Assembly (NCBI GenBank): GCA_027485285.1
Contig: JAIXRH010000087.1
Coordinates: 1-51,876, forward strand
DNA from: Comamonadaceae bacterium
GTDB lineage: Bacteria > Pseudomonadota > Gammaproteobacteria > Burkholderiales > Burkholderiaceae_C
DNA length: 51,876 nucleotides
Direction: 5' to 3'
Shown here piece after piece: positions 40,201 to 49,941 of this stretch. The notes under the pieces were generated by a model. The model had not been told where the DNA came from. It did no database searches and worked only from the letters and a program-made list of their open reading frames with translations. Positions within the stretch are counted from its first letter, which is position 1. The number at the start of each line of letters is the position of its first letter. The translations under genes were made by a program, and so were the position numbers.

Positions 40201-40863
40201 ATGACCCCTGAAACCCTGATCAACGCTCTAGAAACCACGCACAAACGCGAGCGTCGCAAAGAGGCGCGTCCCGGCGAGTTGTTGGACGCGGCTTTGGATC
40301 TGTTTGTTGAAAAAGGGTTTTCTGCGGCCCGCGTGGACGAGGTGGCGGCGCGCGCAGGCGTGTCCAAGGGCACGCTGTTTTTGTACTTTGAAAGCAAAGA
40401 AGACCTGTTCAAAGCGGTGGTGCGCGAAAACATCGCCAACCAATTTCCCACATGGCAAGAAGAGTTTGTGGCCTTTCAAGGCTCCAGCGCCGACATGTTG
40501 CGCTACGCCCTGCTGTCTTGGTGGGAACGCATTGGCAAGACACGCGCCAGCGGCATCACCAAGCTGGTGATGAGCGAGGCCCAAAACTTCCCCGAAATTG
40601 CCCAGTTTTACCAAGAAGAAGTCATCAAGCCAGGCAACGCCATGATTCGCCGCATCTTGGAACGCGGCGTGAGCAGCGGTGAGTTTCGACAGCTGGACCT
40701 GGAACAAGCGGTGCACATCATTGTTGCCCCCATGATCTTTTTGATGATGTGGAAACACTCCATGGGCGCCTGTGCCGCCTCGGCCAAGATCGTGGACCCC
40801 GAACAATTCATTCACATGCAAGTCGATGTGCTGCTGCACGGCATGAACGCCCCCCAAACATGA
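40201..40863 (+). CDS. TetR/AcrR-family transcriptional repressor
   Basis: The 220-residue protein has the TetR HTH at about 25-72 (ELLDAALDLFVEKGFSAARVDEVAARAGVSKGTLFLYFESKEDLFKAVV) and a C-terminal helical ligand-binding domain like those in TetR regulators of RND pumps. Its stop overlaps the start of the adaptor gene (ATGA), so regulator and pump are in one operon, the usual autoregulated arrangement for drug- or solvent-induced efflux. Confidence 0.92.
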   Translation: MTPETLINALETTHKRERRKEARPGELLDAALDLFVEKGFSAARVDEVAARAGVSKGTLFLYFESKEDLFKAVVRENIANQFPTWQEEFVAFQGSSADMLRYALLSWWERIGKTRASGITKLVMSEAQNFPEIAQFYQEEVIKPGNAMIRRILERGVSSGEFRQLDLEQAVHIIVAPMIFLMMWKHSMGACAASAKIVDPEQFIHMQVDVLLHGMNAPQT

Positions 40864-42014
40864 AACACATCACAACCCGATGGATCGTCATTGCCGTCAT
40901 CTTGCTGGCCTTGGTCGGCGGCATTTGGCGTGCCATGAACAACCAAAGTGCCAAAAAAGCTGCCGCTAACGCCCCAGCCGTGGCCCCCACACAAGTGGAG
41001 CTGGCCAGCACCGATGTGGTGAAGGCCGAGTTGCGCGATGTCACGCAAGGTTTAGCCATCTCAGGCACAGTCAAGGCTGTGAACTATGCGGTCATCAAAG
41101 CCCGCGTGGCGGGTGAGCTGAAGGAAGTCTTGGCGCGTGAAGGCGACAGCGTGAAAGCGGGCGACGTCTTGGCCCGCATCGACCCCACCGAGTACCAACG
41201 CCGTTGGCAACAGGCCACAGAACAAGCAACGGCCGCCATGGCGCAAATGGATATTGCCAAGCGTGCATGGGAAAACAACCTTTCACTGGCAGCCCAAAAC
41301 TTCATCTCCACAGCGGCGATGAACAACTCTGAGGCCAACTACCTAGGAACCGTTGCCAGCCACAAAGCCGCCGTGGCGGGTGCGGACGTGGCCCGCAAGG
41401 CCTTGGATGACGCCACCTTGCGTGCGCCCTTTGCCGGCATCGTCTCGGGCCGCACGGCCCAAGTGGGGGAGCGAGTGGGCATTGACGCCAAGCTCATGGA
41501 GCTGGTGGACTTGAACCAACTCGAAGTCGAAGTGCCGCTGAGCCCCAGCGAATCCATGGATGTGCGCGTAGGCCAAATGGCCGCGCTGCAAGTGGAAGAC
41601 CGCAAATCAACGGTGGGGGCCAGGGTCAAACGCATCAGCCCCAGCGCGCAAGCGGGCAGTCGAAGCGTGTTGATTTATTTGGCACTGGACAAAGCTGAAG
41701 GTTTGCGCAACGGTCTGTTTGCCAAGGGCGTCTTAGGCATGGGCAAGAGCCAAGTGCTGGCCGTGCCTTTGTCTGCCGTGCGCACCGACCGAGCGCAACC
41801 TTATGTGCAAGTGGTGGAACCCGTGGGCGATCAGCTGCAAGTGGCCCACAAAATCGTTGCCATGGGCGTGCGCGGCATGGACATGGACCAGCCTGAATCA
41901 GAAACCCTGGTGGGCGTGACCGGCCTGAATGAGGGCAGCACTGTGCTCAGAAGCCATGTGGGTGCTTTGCGTGCAGGCATGGTGGTGAAGTACACCGCCA
42001 ACGCCAAACCCTAA
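40860..42014 (+). CDS. RND efflux periplasmic adaptor (HlyD/AcrA family)
   Basis: The 384-residue protein has one N-terminal membrane anchor (WIVIAVILLALVGGIW) and then the adaptor order: barrel-sandwich half (ISGTVKAVNYAVIKARVAGELKEVLAREGDSVKAGDVLARID), a helical hairpin, the second half (DATLRAPFAGIVSGRTAQVGERVG) and beta-barrel domains. It links the inner-membrane pump to a TolC-like outer membrane channel. Start 40860 overlaps the tetR stop; an upstream frame is spurious. No lipobox is seen. Confidence 0.93.
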   Translation: MKHITTRWIVIAVILLALVGGIWRAMNNQSAKKAAANAPAVAPTQVELASTDVVKAELRDVTQGLAISGTVKAVNYAVIKARVAGELKEVLAREGDSVKAGDVLARIDPTEYQRRWQQATEQATAAMAQMDIAKRAWENNLSLAAQNFISTAAMNNSEANYLGTVASHKAAVAGADVARKALDDATLRAPFAGIVSGRTAQVGERVGIDAKLMELVDLNQLEVEVPLSPSESMDVRVGQMAALQVEDRKSTVGARVKRISPSAQAGSRSVLIYLALDKAEGLRNGLFAKGVLGMGKSQVLAVPLSAVRTDRAQPYVQVVEPVGDQLQVAHKIVAMGVRGMDMDQPESETLVGVTGLNEGSTVLRSHVGALRAGMVVKYTANAKP

Positions 42015-42029
42015 GGCGACAAACCCAGC

Positions 42030-45000
42030 ATGTGGTTCACCCAGGTCAGCTTGAAAAACCCGGTCTTCGCGACCATGATGATGCTTGCCATCGTGGTGTT
42101 GGGCTTGTTCTCGTACCAACGCCTCAAGATTGACCAGTTTCCCAACATCGACTTCCCCGTGGTGGTCATCACCACCGAATACCCGGGCGCATCCCCTGAG
42201 ATCGTGGAGAGCGAAGTCAGCAAGAAGATTGAAGAGGGCGTCAATTCCATCGCTGGCATCAGCGCCCTCACCTCGCGCAGCTACGAAGGCATGTCGGTGG
42301 TGGTGATTGAGTTTCAACTGCACATCGATGGCCGCAAAGGCGCAGACGATGTGCGCGAAAAAGTAGCCGCGCTTCGCCCCATGCTGCGCAGCGAAGTCAA
42401 AGAGCCTAGGGTTTTGCGCTTTGACCCATCCAGCCGCGCCATATGGTCGCTGGCCGTGGTGCCCGAAACAGCGCAAGGCACAGCACCCCTCTCCGCCGTG
42501 GAGTTGACCAACTGGGCCGACCAAGTGCTGAAAAAACGCCTAGAGAATGTGCGCGGCGTGGGCTCAGTGACGTTGGTGGGCGGGACCAAGCGCGAAATCA
42601 ATTTGTACCTCAACCCGCAAGCCATGGAATCGCTGGGCATCAGCGCCGACCAAGTGGTGAATGCGGTGCGGTCAGAAACCCAAGACTTGCCCGTGGGCAG
42701 CTTGCGCTCGCTGCAACAAGACCGCGTGATTCAAATTCAAGGCCGCATGCAGCGCCCCGAGGACTTTGGGCAAATCATCGTGGCACGTAAAAACACCACG
42801 CCGATTCGTTTGAACCAAGTGGCCACCGTCCATGACGGCGCACAAGAGGTGGAGAGTTTGGCGCTCTACAACGGCCAACGCACCTTGCTGATGACGGTGC
42901 AAAAAGCGCAAGACGAAAACACCATCGACGTGATTGACGGCCTCAACAAAACCGTGGCCGAGATGAAGGCGCAGCTGCCCAACGGCCTGCGCCTCGAACA
43001 AGTGCAAGACGGTTCTCGCCCAATCCGTGTGGGTGTGGCCAATGTGCGCCAAACACTCATCGAGGGTGCTCTGCTGACCGTGCTGATCGTGTTCTTGTTC
43101 TTGAACTCTTGGCGCTCGACCGTCATCACCGGCCTGACGCTGCCCATTGCCGTCATTGGCACGTTTTTGTTCATGTACATGTTTGGTTTCACCATCAACA
43201 TGATCACGCTCATGGCGCTGTCGCTGTGTGTGGGCCTGTTGATTGACGACGCCATCGTGGTGCGCGAAAACATCGTGCGGCATGTACAAATGGGCAAGAC
43301 GCCTTACCAAGCGGCGATGGACGGCACACAAGAAATTGGCTTGGCGGTGTTGGCCACCACGCTGTCCATCGTGGCAGTGTTTTTGCCGATTGGTTTCATG
43401 GGCGGCATCATTGGCAAGTTCTTCCACGAGTTTGGCATCACCATCGTGGCAGCGGTGCTTATCTCGATGTTCGTCAGCTTCACGCTCGACCCCATGCTCT
43501 CGTCGATTTGGCACGACCCCTCCATCCAAGCGCACGGTCAGAAAGGCAAATCCAACACGTTTTACGACCGCACCATTGGCCCCATCACCGCTTGGTTTGA
43601 AACGACCACGGACAAGCTCATTGCCCTCTACCAGCGCATCTTGAAATGGGCGCTCATTCACAAACGTGCCACTGTGGCCATGGCCATTGGCACCTTTGCA
43701 ACGAGCATCTTCATGGTGCCTCTGCTCGGCACCGAGTTTGTGCCCAAGGCCGATTTCTCTGAAACCACCGTCAACTTCTACACCCCCGTGGGTTCGTCTT
43801 TGGAGGTCACCGAGTCCAAAGCCAAGCAGGTAGAGGCCATCATCCGTGAGTTTCCCGAGGTGCGCTACACCCTGTCCACCATCAACACGGGCATGGCCAA
43901 CGGCAAAATTTACGCCAATGTTTACATCCGCCTGGTTGACCGCAAAAACCGTCAGCGCAATGTGGACCAACTATCGGCCAGCTTTCGCGAACGCTTACAG
44001 CAAGTGCCGGGCATCACCGTCACGCACGCGGGCTTGATGGATGGGGTCGGTGGCAACAAACAAGTGGAATTCTCGCTGCAAGGCAGCGACTTGCGCGAGC
44101 TAGAACGACTGGCCGTGCAGGTGATGGAGAAAATAAACACCATCCCCGGCTTGGTGGATTTGGACTCCAGCGTGAAGCCCAACAAACCGACGATTGACGT
44201 GCAGGTGCAGCGCGAAGCTGCCAACGACCTTGGCTTGTCCTTGGGCGCCATTGGCAACCAATTGCGCATCTTGGTGGCGGGCAGCACTGTGACCAACTGG
44301 CGTGCCGCCAACGACCAAACCTATGACGTGAACGTGCGTCTCGCGCCCAGTGCTCGCAACGCCATACAAGACCTAGAGCGTCTGCCCTTCACGATTGGCA
44401 CCCACGCCGATGGCAGCCCCCGCGTGGCGCGCTTGAACCAAGTGGCCCAAGTGATGGAGGGCACAGGCCCCAACCAAATCAACCGCCGTGACTTGTTGCG
44501 TGAAGTGGCCATCAACGCCAACGTTTACAACCGCACAGCAGGCGAGGTGTCTGGCGACATACGCAAAGCTTTGGACAGCATTCAAATGCCGCCTGGCTAC
44601 CGCTACCAATTTGGCGGCTCAACCAAAAGCATGGCTGAGTCGTTTGACTACGCTTTATCAGCCCTGATCTTGGCCATCCTCTTCATCTACATGATTCTGG
44701 CCAGCCAGTTCAAAAGCTTCTTGCAGCCCATGGCCCTCATGACCGCCCTGCCCCTCACCCTCATTGGTGTGGTGCTGGCCTTGCTGATGTTTGGCTCGAG
44801 CTTGTCGATGTTCTCCATCATTGGCGTGATCATGCTGATGGGCTTGGTCACCAAAAACGCCATTTTGTTGGTGGATTTCGCCATTCGCTCGCGTGAGCCA
44901 CACGTGCAAGCCGATGGCTCGGTCAAGCCTGGCCTGAGCCGCCATGATGCCCTGCTGCTGGCCGCCGAAGTGCGTTTGCGCCCCATTTTGATGACCACGT

Positions 45001-45212
45001 TGGCCATGATTTTTGGCATGGTGCCCTTGGCATTTGCCCTGTCGGAGGGCGCAGAACAGCGCTCGCCCATGGGTCAGGCCGTGATTGGCGGGGTCATCAC
45101 CTCGTCTCTGCTGACGCTGGTCGTCGTTCCCGTGGTGTATTGCTACTTGGACGATTTGGCCGAATGGATGAAACGCAAATGGTCGTCAGTCGCTGACAGC
45201 CCTGCCCGTTAA
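42030..45212 (+). CDS. RND-family efflux permease (AcrB/MexB/MdtB-like)
   Basis: The 1060-residue inner-membrane pump has the typical twofold layout of 12 transmembrane helices and two large periplasmic loops. It begins with [20 protein letters not shown], carries the charged TM4 motif in [20 protein letters not shown] (two Asp for proton relay) and the matching C-terminal half [18 protein letters not shown]. Substrates could be drugs, dyes, or aromatic compounds and their toxic intermediates. It lies 15 bp after the adaptor. A TolC-family gene about 1 kb further may supply the outer channel. Confidence 0.95.
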   Translation: MWFTQVSLKNPVFATMMMLAIVVLGLFSYQRLKIDQFPNIDFPVVVITTEYPGASPEIVESEVSKKIEEGVNSIAGISALTSRSYEGMSVVVIEFQLHIDGRKGADDVREKVAALRPMLRSEVKEPRVLRFDPSSRAIWSLAVVPETAQGTAPLSAVELTNWADQVLKKRLENVRGVGSVTLVGGTKREINLYLNPQAMESLGISADQVVNAVRSETQDLPVGSLRSLQQDRVIQIQGRMQRPEDFGQIIVARKNTTPIRLNQVATVHDGAQEVESLALYNGQRTLLMTVQKAQDENTIDVIDGLNKTVAEMKAQLPNGLRLEQVQDGSRPIRVGVANVRQTLIEGALLTVLIVFLFLNSWRSTVITGLTLPIAVIGTFLFMYMFGFTINMITLMALSLCVGLLIDDAIVVRENIVRHVQMGKTPYQAAMDGTQEIGLAVLATTLSIVAVFLPIGFMGGIIGKFFHEFGITIVAAVLISMFVSFTLDPMLSSIWHDPSIQAHGQKGKSNTFYDRTIGPITAWFETTTDKLIALYQRILKWALIHKRATVAMAIGTFATSIFMVPLLGTEFVPKADFSETTVNFYTPVGSSLEVTESKAKQVEAIIREFPEVRYTLSTINTGMANGKIYANVYIRLVDRKNRQRNVDQLSASFRERLQQVPGITVTHAGLMDGVGGNKQVEFSLQGSDLRELERLAVQVMEKINTIPGLVDLDSSVKPNKPTIDVQVQREAANDLGLSLGAIGNQLRILVAGSTVTNWRAANDQTYDVNVRLAPSARNAIQDLERLPFTIGTHADGSPRVARLNQVAQVMEGTGPNQINRRDLLREVAINANVYNRTAGEVSGDIRKALDSIQMPPGYRYQFGGSTKSMAESFDYALSALILAILFIYMILASQFKSFLQPMALMTALPLTLIGVVLALLMFGSSLSMFSIIGVIMLMGLVTKNAILLVDFAIRSREPHVQADGSVKPGLSRHDALLLAAEVRLRPILMTTLAMIFGMVPLAFALSEGAEQRSPMGQAVIGGVITSSLLTLVVVPVVYCYLDDLAEWMKRKWSSVADSPAR

Positions 45213-45253
45213 AATTTTGCCTGGCATCAATTGAATGACTTCGGAGTTTTGAG

Positions 45254-45907
45254 ATGAATACCCAACAAGCCCGCTTCAACATGGTTGAGCAACAAATCCG
45301 CCCCTGGCAAGTGCTGGACGCACAGGTGCTGACCGTCTTGTCCAATGTGCCACGCGAGCTGTTTGTGCCTCAGGCCTACCTTGCCTTGGCCTACACCGAC
45401 ACCGACATCCCTTTGGGCCACGGCGAATTCATGGCCCCACCCCGCGTGGCTGCGCGTTTGATGCACGACTTGCAACTCACGGGTGTGGAGAAAGTGCTGG
45501 AAATCGGCACTGGCAGCGGTTACATGGCTGCCCTGTTGGCAGGCCGCGCCCAACGCGTGGTGAGCCTAGAAATCAACCCCGAATTGGCCAGCAACGCCCG
45601 GAACAACCTGCAACGCGCGGGCATCAGCAACGTGGATGTGCGCGTGACGGACGGCAGCTCTGGCGCTTCGGGCGATGCCCCGTTTGACGCCATCGTGTTG
45701 GGCGGCTCAGTGGCGGAAGTGCCACAGGCCCTGTTGCAGCAATTGTCCATGGGGGGTCGTTTGATGGCCATCGTCGGCCATGACCATGTGATGGTGGCCA
45801 CACGCTTCACACGCACCGCTGACGCGGCATGGCATAGCCAAGCTTTGTGGGACCACACGGCCCCACGTTTGCAAGGCTTTGCTGAACCCACACGCTTCAA
45901 ATTCTGA
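45254..45907 (+). CDS. pcm: Protein-L-isoaspartate O-methyltransferase family protein
   Basis: The 217-residue SAM-dependent protein has the motif I phrase VLEIGTGSGYMAALLAG, preceded by the family segment ARFNMVEQQIRPW and FVPQAYLALAYTDTDIPLGHGEFMAPP. In this short Burkholderiales type, protein repair activity is assumed, not shown. GGAG lies upstream of the start. It leads the pcm-rhodanese-tolC group, an arrangement often seen in this order. Confidence 0.88.
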   Translation: MNTQQARFNMVEQQIRPWQVLDAQVLTVLSNVPRELFVPQAYLALAYTDTDIPLGHGEFMAPPRVAARLMHDLQLTGVEKVLEIGTGSGYMAALLAGRAQRVVSLEINPELASNARNNLQRAGISNVDVRVTDGSSGASGDAPFDAIVLGGSVAEVPQALLQQLSMGGRLMAIVGHDHVMVATRFTRTADAAWHSQALWDHTAPRLQGFAEPTRFKF

Positions 45908-45916
45908 AAGCGCGGC

Positions 45917-46258
45917 ATGATTGACCAAGTCCAACCGGCCCAGCTGCAAGACTGGATCGCCTCGCAAGCAACCCAAGGCGCAACCGTGGTGCTGGATGTG
46001 CGTGAAGCTTGGGAAGTGCAAACCGCCTGCGTCACTGCGCATGGGTTTGAACTGGTGAAGATTCCCATGCACAACGTCCCTGCTCGCATTGATGAGTTGG
46101 ATCGGGACCAACCCATTGCTGTCTTATGCCACCACGGCAGTCGCAGCATGCAAGTGGCCGCGTTTTTGGTACAACAAGGTTTTGGCCATGTGGCCAACAT
46201 CGCGGGCGGCATCGACGCTTGGTCGTCGCAAGTAGACGCCACTGTGCCCACCTATTGA
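45917..46258 (+). CDS. Rhodanese-like sulfurtransferase, single domain
   Basis: The 113-residue protein has a single rhodanese domain with catalytic Cys71 in the loop CHHGSRS. The CDC25-like VVLDVREAWE is near the start and GFGHVANIAGGIDAWS at the end. It may transfer sulfur from thiosulfate or a persulfide carrier. It lies 9 bp after pcm and 16 bp before the tolC-like gene. Confidence 0.92.
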   Translation: MIDQVQPAQLQDWIASQATQGATVVLDVREAWEVQTACVTAHGFELVKIPMHNVPARIDELDRDQPIAVLCHHGSRSMQVAAFLVQQGFGHVANIAGGIDAWSSQVDATVPTY

Positions 46259-46274
46259 TTTTTGAAAGAACCGA

Positions 46275-47624
46275 ATGTCCCTCAACTGCCACCTGTTTCG
46301 CGCCCTCCCCCTCGCCGCTGCGGTGATGATGGCTTTTGCGACCCACGCCCAAGCCCAAAGCTTGGTGGAGATGTATGACGCAGCGCGTGGCTACGATGCA
46401 GGCTTTATTTCAGCGAAAGCACAGTTTGAAGCGAACTTGGCCAAAGCGAACCAAACTTTAGGCGGCATCTTGCCCAATATTGCGATGTCGGTCAGCTCGG
46501 CCAAAACAGACTTCAAAAGCCAACTGAGATCAACGCCAAACACAGTTGCGGAAAAAGATCTGGAAACACGCACCGTCTCAGCCACCCTTGTGCAACCTAT
46601 CTACCGTCCTGCTGCATGGGCCGCTTACAAACAAGGTGGCAGCCTGTTACAACAAGCGGCCGCGCAGTTCGAAGCGGCAGAACATGATTTGCTGATTCGA
46701 GTCACACAGGGCTATTTTGATGTACTCGTTGGGGAAGACAACCTGGCCCTCTTGAATGCCCAACGCACGGCGGTGGGCGAGCAATTGGCTTCTGCCAAAC
46801 GCAATTTTGAAGTGGGTACCGCCACGATCACCGGTGTGCGGGACGCGCAGGCCCGCTTTGACCTGACGAATGCGCAAACGATTGCGGCTGAGAATGACTT
46901 GCGCATCAAACGTTTAGCACTCGATTTATTGGTCGGCCTCAGTGACGCCAAGCCCAAACGGCTGTTGCAAATCAACCAATTAATCGCCACCCCCAAAGAA
47001 GATGTCAACCAATGGGTGTCGCAAGCCGAAACCACCAGCCCCGCAATTCGACAAGCGCAGCTGGCTCTAGAAGTTGCGTCACTGGAAGTGGACAAAGCCA
47101 CAGCGGGTCACAAGCCGACTCTGGACGCACAAATGAACTATGTGCGCACGGAGAACATCAAGGGAACCGCTATTTCAGATCTCCAAACCAATGTGTTTAC
47201 CCCCAGCGTCGGCGTGGTGCTGAATGTGCCTTTGTTTGCTGGCTTCACCACGATGTACCGCATCAAAGAAACGGTCGCCTTGGAGACCAAAGCCCGTTCT
47301 GACCTTGAGAATGCCCGTCGCGCCACCGCGCAAGCCACGCGCTCGGCCTACTTTGGTTTGGTTTCAGGCCTGAGCCAAGTCAAAGCCTACGAAGCCGCCG
47401 AAGCCTCCAGCCAAAGCGCATTGGATGCCAACAAGCTGGGTTACTCGGTGGGCGTGAACATCAACATCGATGTGCTGAACTCGCAAAGCCAGCTCTACCA
47501 AACCAAGCGCGACTTGGCCAAAGCCCGCTACGACGTGTTGGTGACCAACCTGAAACTTCGCCAAGCTGCTGGCACCTTGACGCCGGCAGACTTGCAGCCC
47601 ATCAACGCCCTGCTCGCGCCTTAA
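46275..47624 (+). CDS. tolC: TolC-family outer membrane channel protein
   Basis: The 449-residue protein has a signal peptide cut after HAQA, then two OEP repeats rich in coiled-coil helices: LVEMYDAARGYDAGFISAKAQFEANLAKANQTLGGILPNI and, in the second half, NVPLFAGFTTMYRIKETVALETKARSDLENARR. It forms the trimeric exit channel for type I secretion and for RND pumps, such as the one encoded about 1 kb upstream. Its stop overlaps that of waaA through a shared TTAA. Confidence 0.92.
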   Translation: MSLNCHLFRALPLAAAVMMAFATHAQAQSLVEMYDAARGYDAGFISAKAQFEANLAKANQTLGGILPNIAMSVSSAKTDFKSQLRSTPNTVAEKDLETRTVSATLVQPIYRPAAWAAYKQGGSLLQQAAAQFEAAEHDLLIRVTQGYFDVLVGEDNLALLNAQRTAVGEQLASAKRNFEVGTATITGVRDAQARFDLTNAQTIAAENDLRIKRLALDLLVGLSDAKPKRLLQINQLIATPKEDVNQWVSQAETTSPAIRQAQLALEVASLEVDKATAGHKPTLDAQMNYVRTENIKGTAISDLQTNVFTPSVGVVLNVPLFAGFTTMYRIKETVALETKARSDLENARRATAQATRSAYFGLVSGLSQVKAYEAAEASSQSALDANKLGYSVGVNINIDVLNSQSQLYQTKRDLAKARYDVLVTNLKLRQAAGTLTPADLQPINALLAP

Positions 47625-48922
47625 TTCTTTTCTAAGTAAGGCCCCAGCGCTTGCGCTGTGCGCTGGGCCGCACCACGGTGCGCCTGGGCAAACTCATTGC
47701 AGGCCTGAATGTGGGCATTTGCATCCGGGCTGAAACACACCATTTGCAACGCTGTGGTCACGGCTTGCGCCATGTCTTGCACGCGCAACGCCGCACCTGC
47801 TTCTTCGGCCAGTTGGGCGGCTTGGGCAAAATTAAAGGTATGCGGCCCCATCACCACAGGGCAGCCACAGGCCGTGGACTCGATCAAGTTTTGACCACCC
47901 AAGGGTGCAAAACTGCCGCCCAACAAAGCCACTTGGGACAAGCCGTAATACAAAGCCATTTCACCCAGCGAATCACCGAGCCATAGGGTGTTGGCATCGT
48001 CAGAGGTATTCACGACTGGCCCGTCCACCCATTGGCTGCGACGCGACACATGCCAACCGCGCTGCGTGAGCAAGTTCGCCACTTCATCAAAGCGTTGCGG
48101 ATGGCGCGGCACGATCAGCCAATGCACGGCATGAATGTGGTTTTGATGATCGTGTGGGACATCTTTGAGCGCTTGCAAGGTGTCCAGCCACATGGCCTCT
48201 TCGCCTTCGCGTGAGCTGGAGAACAGCACCACGGGTTTTGCGAGGTGTTGCCGCCACGTCTTCGCCATCGCCAGTTGGGCCGCATCTGGCTTGGCATCAA
48301 ATTTCAAGTTGCCCAACACGGCGTCCACCTTGGCACCCAGGGCTTGCAAGCGATCGGCATCGGCCTGGGTTTGCGCCAACACCACCGATAAGCCTTGGTA
48401 AGCCGGCCGCGACAACCCAGCAAAGCGCTGCGCTTGGCGCATGCTTTTTTCACTCATGCGCGCATTGACCAAAGCCAATGGCACGTTGGCCTGGTTGCAC
48501 TGTGCCACCCAGTTGGGCCACAACTCGGTTTCCAAGATGATCCCCACGGATGGTTTGAAATGGGTCAAAAAGCGTTGCACAGCTGCCGGTGTATCCCAAG
48601 GTTGCCAGACTTGCACATCACCGTCTTGCAGCAGGCTCACACCTTGGGCACGCCCCGTGGCGGTGCCATGGGTGAGCAAGATGCGGAGGTTGGGCTGCAC
48701 GGCACGCAAAGCCTCAATCAGCACCTCGGCCGCACGGGTCTCGCCCAAAGACACGGCATGCACCCAGACATAGCCCCCTGGATGAGCAGGCTGCGTGTAG
48801 TGACCAAAGCGTTCTTCCACGGCGTGCCAATAACCCGCTTCTTCACGACCACGGTGGCGCAGTTTGCGACGCAACAAGGGCTGCAAGGCCCACATCAGCG
48901 CACTGTAAATTTGCAGCATCAT
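47621..48922 (-). CDS. waaA: 3-deoxy-D-manno-octulosonic acid (Kdo) transferase
   Basis: The 433-residue inner-membrane-associated GT-B enzyme attaches Kdo to lipid A precursor. Landmarks are the N-terminal hydrophobic helix, VWVHAVSLGETRAAEVLI with the catalytic Glu, ILETELWPNW, NARMSEKS, FSSSREGEE and the CMP-binding region LLGGSFAPLGGQNLIESTACGCPVVMGP. The start at 48922 overlaps the waaC stop (ATGA); a much longer frame lies inside waaC and is not used. It converges on tolC. Confidence 0.95.
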   Translation of the reverse strand: MMLQIYSALMWALQPLLRRKLRHRGREEAGYWHAVEERFGHYTQPAHPGGYVWVHAVSLGETRAAEVLIEALRAVQPNLRILLTHGTATGRAQGVSLLQDGDVQVWQPWDTPAAVQRFLTHFKPSVGIILETELWPNWVAQCNQANVPLALVNARMSEKSMRQAQRFAGLSRPAYQGLSVVLAQTQADADRLQALGAKVDAVLGNLKFDAKPDAAQLAMAKTWRQHLAKPVVLFSSSREGEEAMWLDTLQALKDVPHDHQNHIHAVHWLIVPRHPQRFDEVANLLTQRGWHVSRRSQWVDGPVVNTSDDANTLWLGDSLGEMALYYGLSQVALLGGSFAPLGGQNLIESTACGCPVVMGPHTFNFAQAAQLAEEAGAALRVQDMAQAVTTALQMVCFSPDANAHIQACNEFAQAHRGAAQRTAQALGPYLEKN

Positions 48923-49941
48923 GGCATGGCGCCTTGGGCCGCCAAACTGGTTTGCCAAGCTTGCCAAACAGCCTCTACGGGGGGCGTGGGGGTGCCAACC
49001 ACGCTGCATTGATGCACAAGGCCCTGAGGGCCTGTGCGCCAAGCGGTGTCGAAGTTGTAAATTTGCACGTGCGGCAAACCCAAGGCCACGGCCATGTGAC
49101 TCAAGCCGCTGTCCACGCCAATCACGCCCGTGCATTGCGCCATCTCGGTGGTGAGCTGGTCCAACGACAAGCGTGGCCACACGACAGCACCCGGCAGCTT
49201 CTCAGCCAAAGCGATGCTGCGCAAATGCTCAGTTTCGTTACCGTGGGGCAGTGCCACATCAAAGCCGTGTTGCTTCAAGCGACTGCCAATCTCCAACCAA
49301 TGATCCACGGGCCACTCTTTGTCGGCACGTGAAGTCCCATGCACCAAAGCCACCAGGGGCCTGCGCTGCGCTGTCGCAAGGCCTAGTCCATAGTTCAGAT
49401 GCGCGGGCACGTCGTAGCTCAAGGCCTTGGCGCACAGCACACGGCCTCGCGCCACAGCGTGGATGTGCGGGGTGACCGGCACGGCCACATCCGCCACCCA
49501 ACGCGTTGGGCGCTCGTAGCCAGAACCGTCCGTGCGATTGGCCAAGGCATAGCGTTTACCGCCCTTGGCTTTTCGAGCCAGCCACACAACCAAAGCGGAT
49601 TTGGTCAGGCCTTGTAAGTCGAGGATGACGTCATACGCCTCTTGCTGCAAATCGGCTTTGAAGGCTTGCCACTCGGTACGGGTTTGCGCACGGGCCTCGG
49701 TTTTGAGAAACGCTTTGCGCCAGCGACGTATTTCACAAGGGATGACGCGATTGACTGCCGAGCATCTCGTGGCTAGGGGCGCAAAACCGCGCTCGACCAC
49801 CCAATCAATTTGGGCGTTCGGAAACATGGCTTGAATGTCCATCACGGCGGGCATGGTGTGGACCACATCGCCCAATGACGAGAGCTTGACGATCAACACC
49901 TTCAGCGGTGTTTGTCTGTCAGGCAAAGCGGGCAAGCTCAA
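48919..49941 (-). CDS. waaC: Lipopolysaccharide heptosyltransferase I
   Basis: The 340-residue GT-9 enzyme adds the first heptose to Kdo of the LPS inner core. It shows VLIVKLSSLGDVVHTMPAVMDI, DLQGLTKSALVVWLA, LVHGTSRADKEWPVDHW and VIGVDSGLSHMAVALGLPHVQIY, all family hallmarks. Both ends overlap their neighbours by 4 bp (phosphohexomutase upstream, waaA downstream), giving a three-gene LPS operon. Confidence 0.95.
   Translation of the reverse strand: MSLPALPDRQTPLKVLIVKLSSLGDVVHTMPAVMDIQAMFPNAQIDWVVERGFAPLATRCSAVNRVIPCEIRRWRKAFLKTEARAQTRTEWQAFKADLQQEAYDVILDLQGLTKSALVVWLARKAKGGKRYALANRTDGSGYERPTRWVADVAVPVTPHIHAVARGRVLCAKALSYDVPAHLNYGLGLATAQRRPLVALVHGTSRADKEWPVDHWLEIGSRLKQHGFDVALPHGNETEHLRSIALAEKLPGAVVWPRLSLDQLTTEMAQCTGVIGVDSGLSHMAVALGLPHVQIYNFDTAWRTGPQGLVHQCSVVGTPTPPVEAVWQAWQTSLAAQGAMP

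Noticed and set aside
42672-43970. 432-codon minus-strand open frame inside the RND permease gene
   Set aside because: His/Gln/Asp-rich antisense shadow without motifs; the plus strand encodes a full-length permease.
48923-49180. 86-residue N-terminal extension of the waaA frame
   Set aside because: It lies inside waaC in another frame; the ATGA-coupled start at 48922 gives the normal Kdo transferase N terminus.
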